Below, one piece after another: positions 13,668 through 13,784 of a stretch of 13,784 nucleotides of DNA. Position 1 is the first letter of the stretch, and each line of letters opens with the position of its first letter. Source of the DNA: Nanobdellota archaeon (GTDB lineage Archaea > Nanobdellota > Nanobdellia > Pacearchaeales > GW2011-AR1); the NCBI GenBank assembly GCA_018830685.1, contig JAHJRR010000032.1:1-13784 (forward strand), read 5' to 3'. The notes below the pieces were generated by a model. It ran no database searches, was not told where the DNA came from, and was given only the letters and a program-made list of their open reading frames with translations. A program made the position numbers and the translations under genes.

Positions 13668-13784
13668 CTATGGCGGAGCCATTAGTTCTTTTATCATCTT
13701 AGGATAAAATTGATACTCTAACCATTTCAAGAATCTCTTAAAAACATAATTCTTAATTGTATTTTGCAACCTCCAAAGAATTAC
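13668..13784 (-). CDS. C-terminal end of an unidentified protein (partial)
   Basis: A minus-strand frame enters from the window edge and runs 38 codons to a TAG at 13668. It reads ILWRLQNTIKNYVFKRF, continues through FLKWLEYQFYP and ends ELMAPP. The other two minus-strand frames have early stops, and 38 open codons in such AT-rich DNA are unlikely by chance. The segment is basic and aromatic (W4, W21, Y24, Y27 of the visible part). The family cannot be identified from the fragment. Confidence 0.5.
   Translation of the reverse strand, partial: VILWRLQNTIKNYVFKRFLKWLEYQFYPKMIKELMAPP

Noticed and set aside
1..13784. CRISPR array, insertion sequence or prophage.
   Set aside because: No regularly spaced repeats, no transposase or integrase, and no terminal inverted repeats were seen; the GIGT repeats alone do not make a phage region.

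Overview
The window looks like archaeal DNA, most likely from a DPANN-type archaeon (Woesearchaeota/Pacearchaeota-like). It is AT-rich. It encodes a threonyl-tRNA synthetase with the archaeal N-terminal editing domain and a tryptophanyl-tRNA synthetase of the archaeal/eukaryotic kind. Several genes have a TATA-like box centred about 26 bases before the start codon, the geometry of leaderless archaeal transcripts. The exact lineage is inferred from general character and was not tested.

Layout. Bases 51-665 encode a lysine-rich single-span membrane protein, and 792-1202 a low-molecular-weight phosphatase-like enzyme, both on the + strand. From 5801 down to 1307 a tightly packed minus-strand operon carries, in transcription order: a small winged-helix regulator with an apparent +1 frameshift, a GNAT-like acyltransferase, an M14-family desuccinylase/aspartoacylase-like enzyme, tryptophanyl-tRNA synthetase and threonyl-tRNA synthetase. 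Every junction overlaps by 4 to 17 bases, so translation is probably coupled. Bases 5802-6293 are non-coding and hold promoters in both directions, a GC-rich hairpin and short repeats.

From 6294 to 10458 lie three cell-surface genes: a receptor-like protein with Ig-like outer domains, one membrane span and a degenerate class III nucleotidyl-cyclase-like inner domain; a four-span membrane protein converging on it with overlapping stop codons; and an anchored surface protein with GIGT-type repeats spaced exactly 75 residues apart. A divergent promoter region leads to phosphoenolpyruvate synthase (10561-13224, +), which has an unusual acidic C-terminal tail. A small hypothetical gene (13261-13599, -) and the C-terminal end of another minus-strand gene (13668 to the edge) close the window.

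How they fit together. PEP synthase and the two aminoacyl-tRNA synthetases are core metabolism and translation. The accessory interest lies in the regulator/acyltransferase/deacylase head of the tRNA-synthetase operon and in the envelope cluster with its pseudo-cyclase receptor. Several intergenic regions carry perfect 6-bp inverted repeats that stand out against the AT-rich background.
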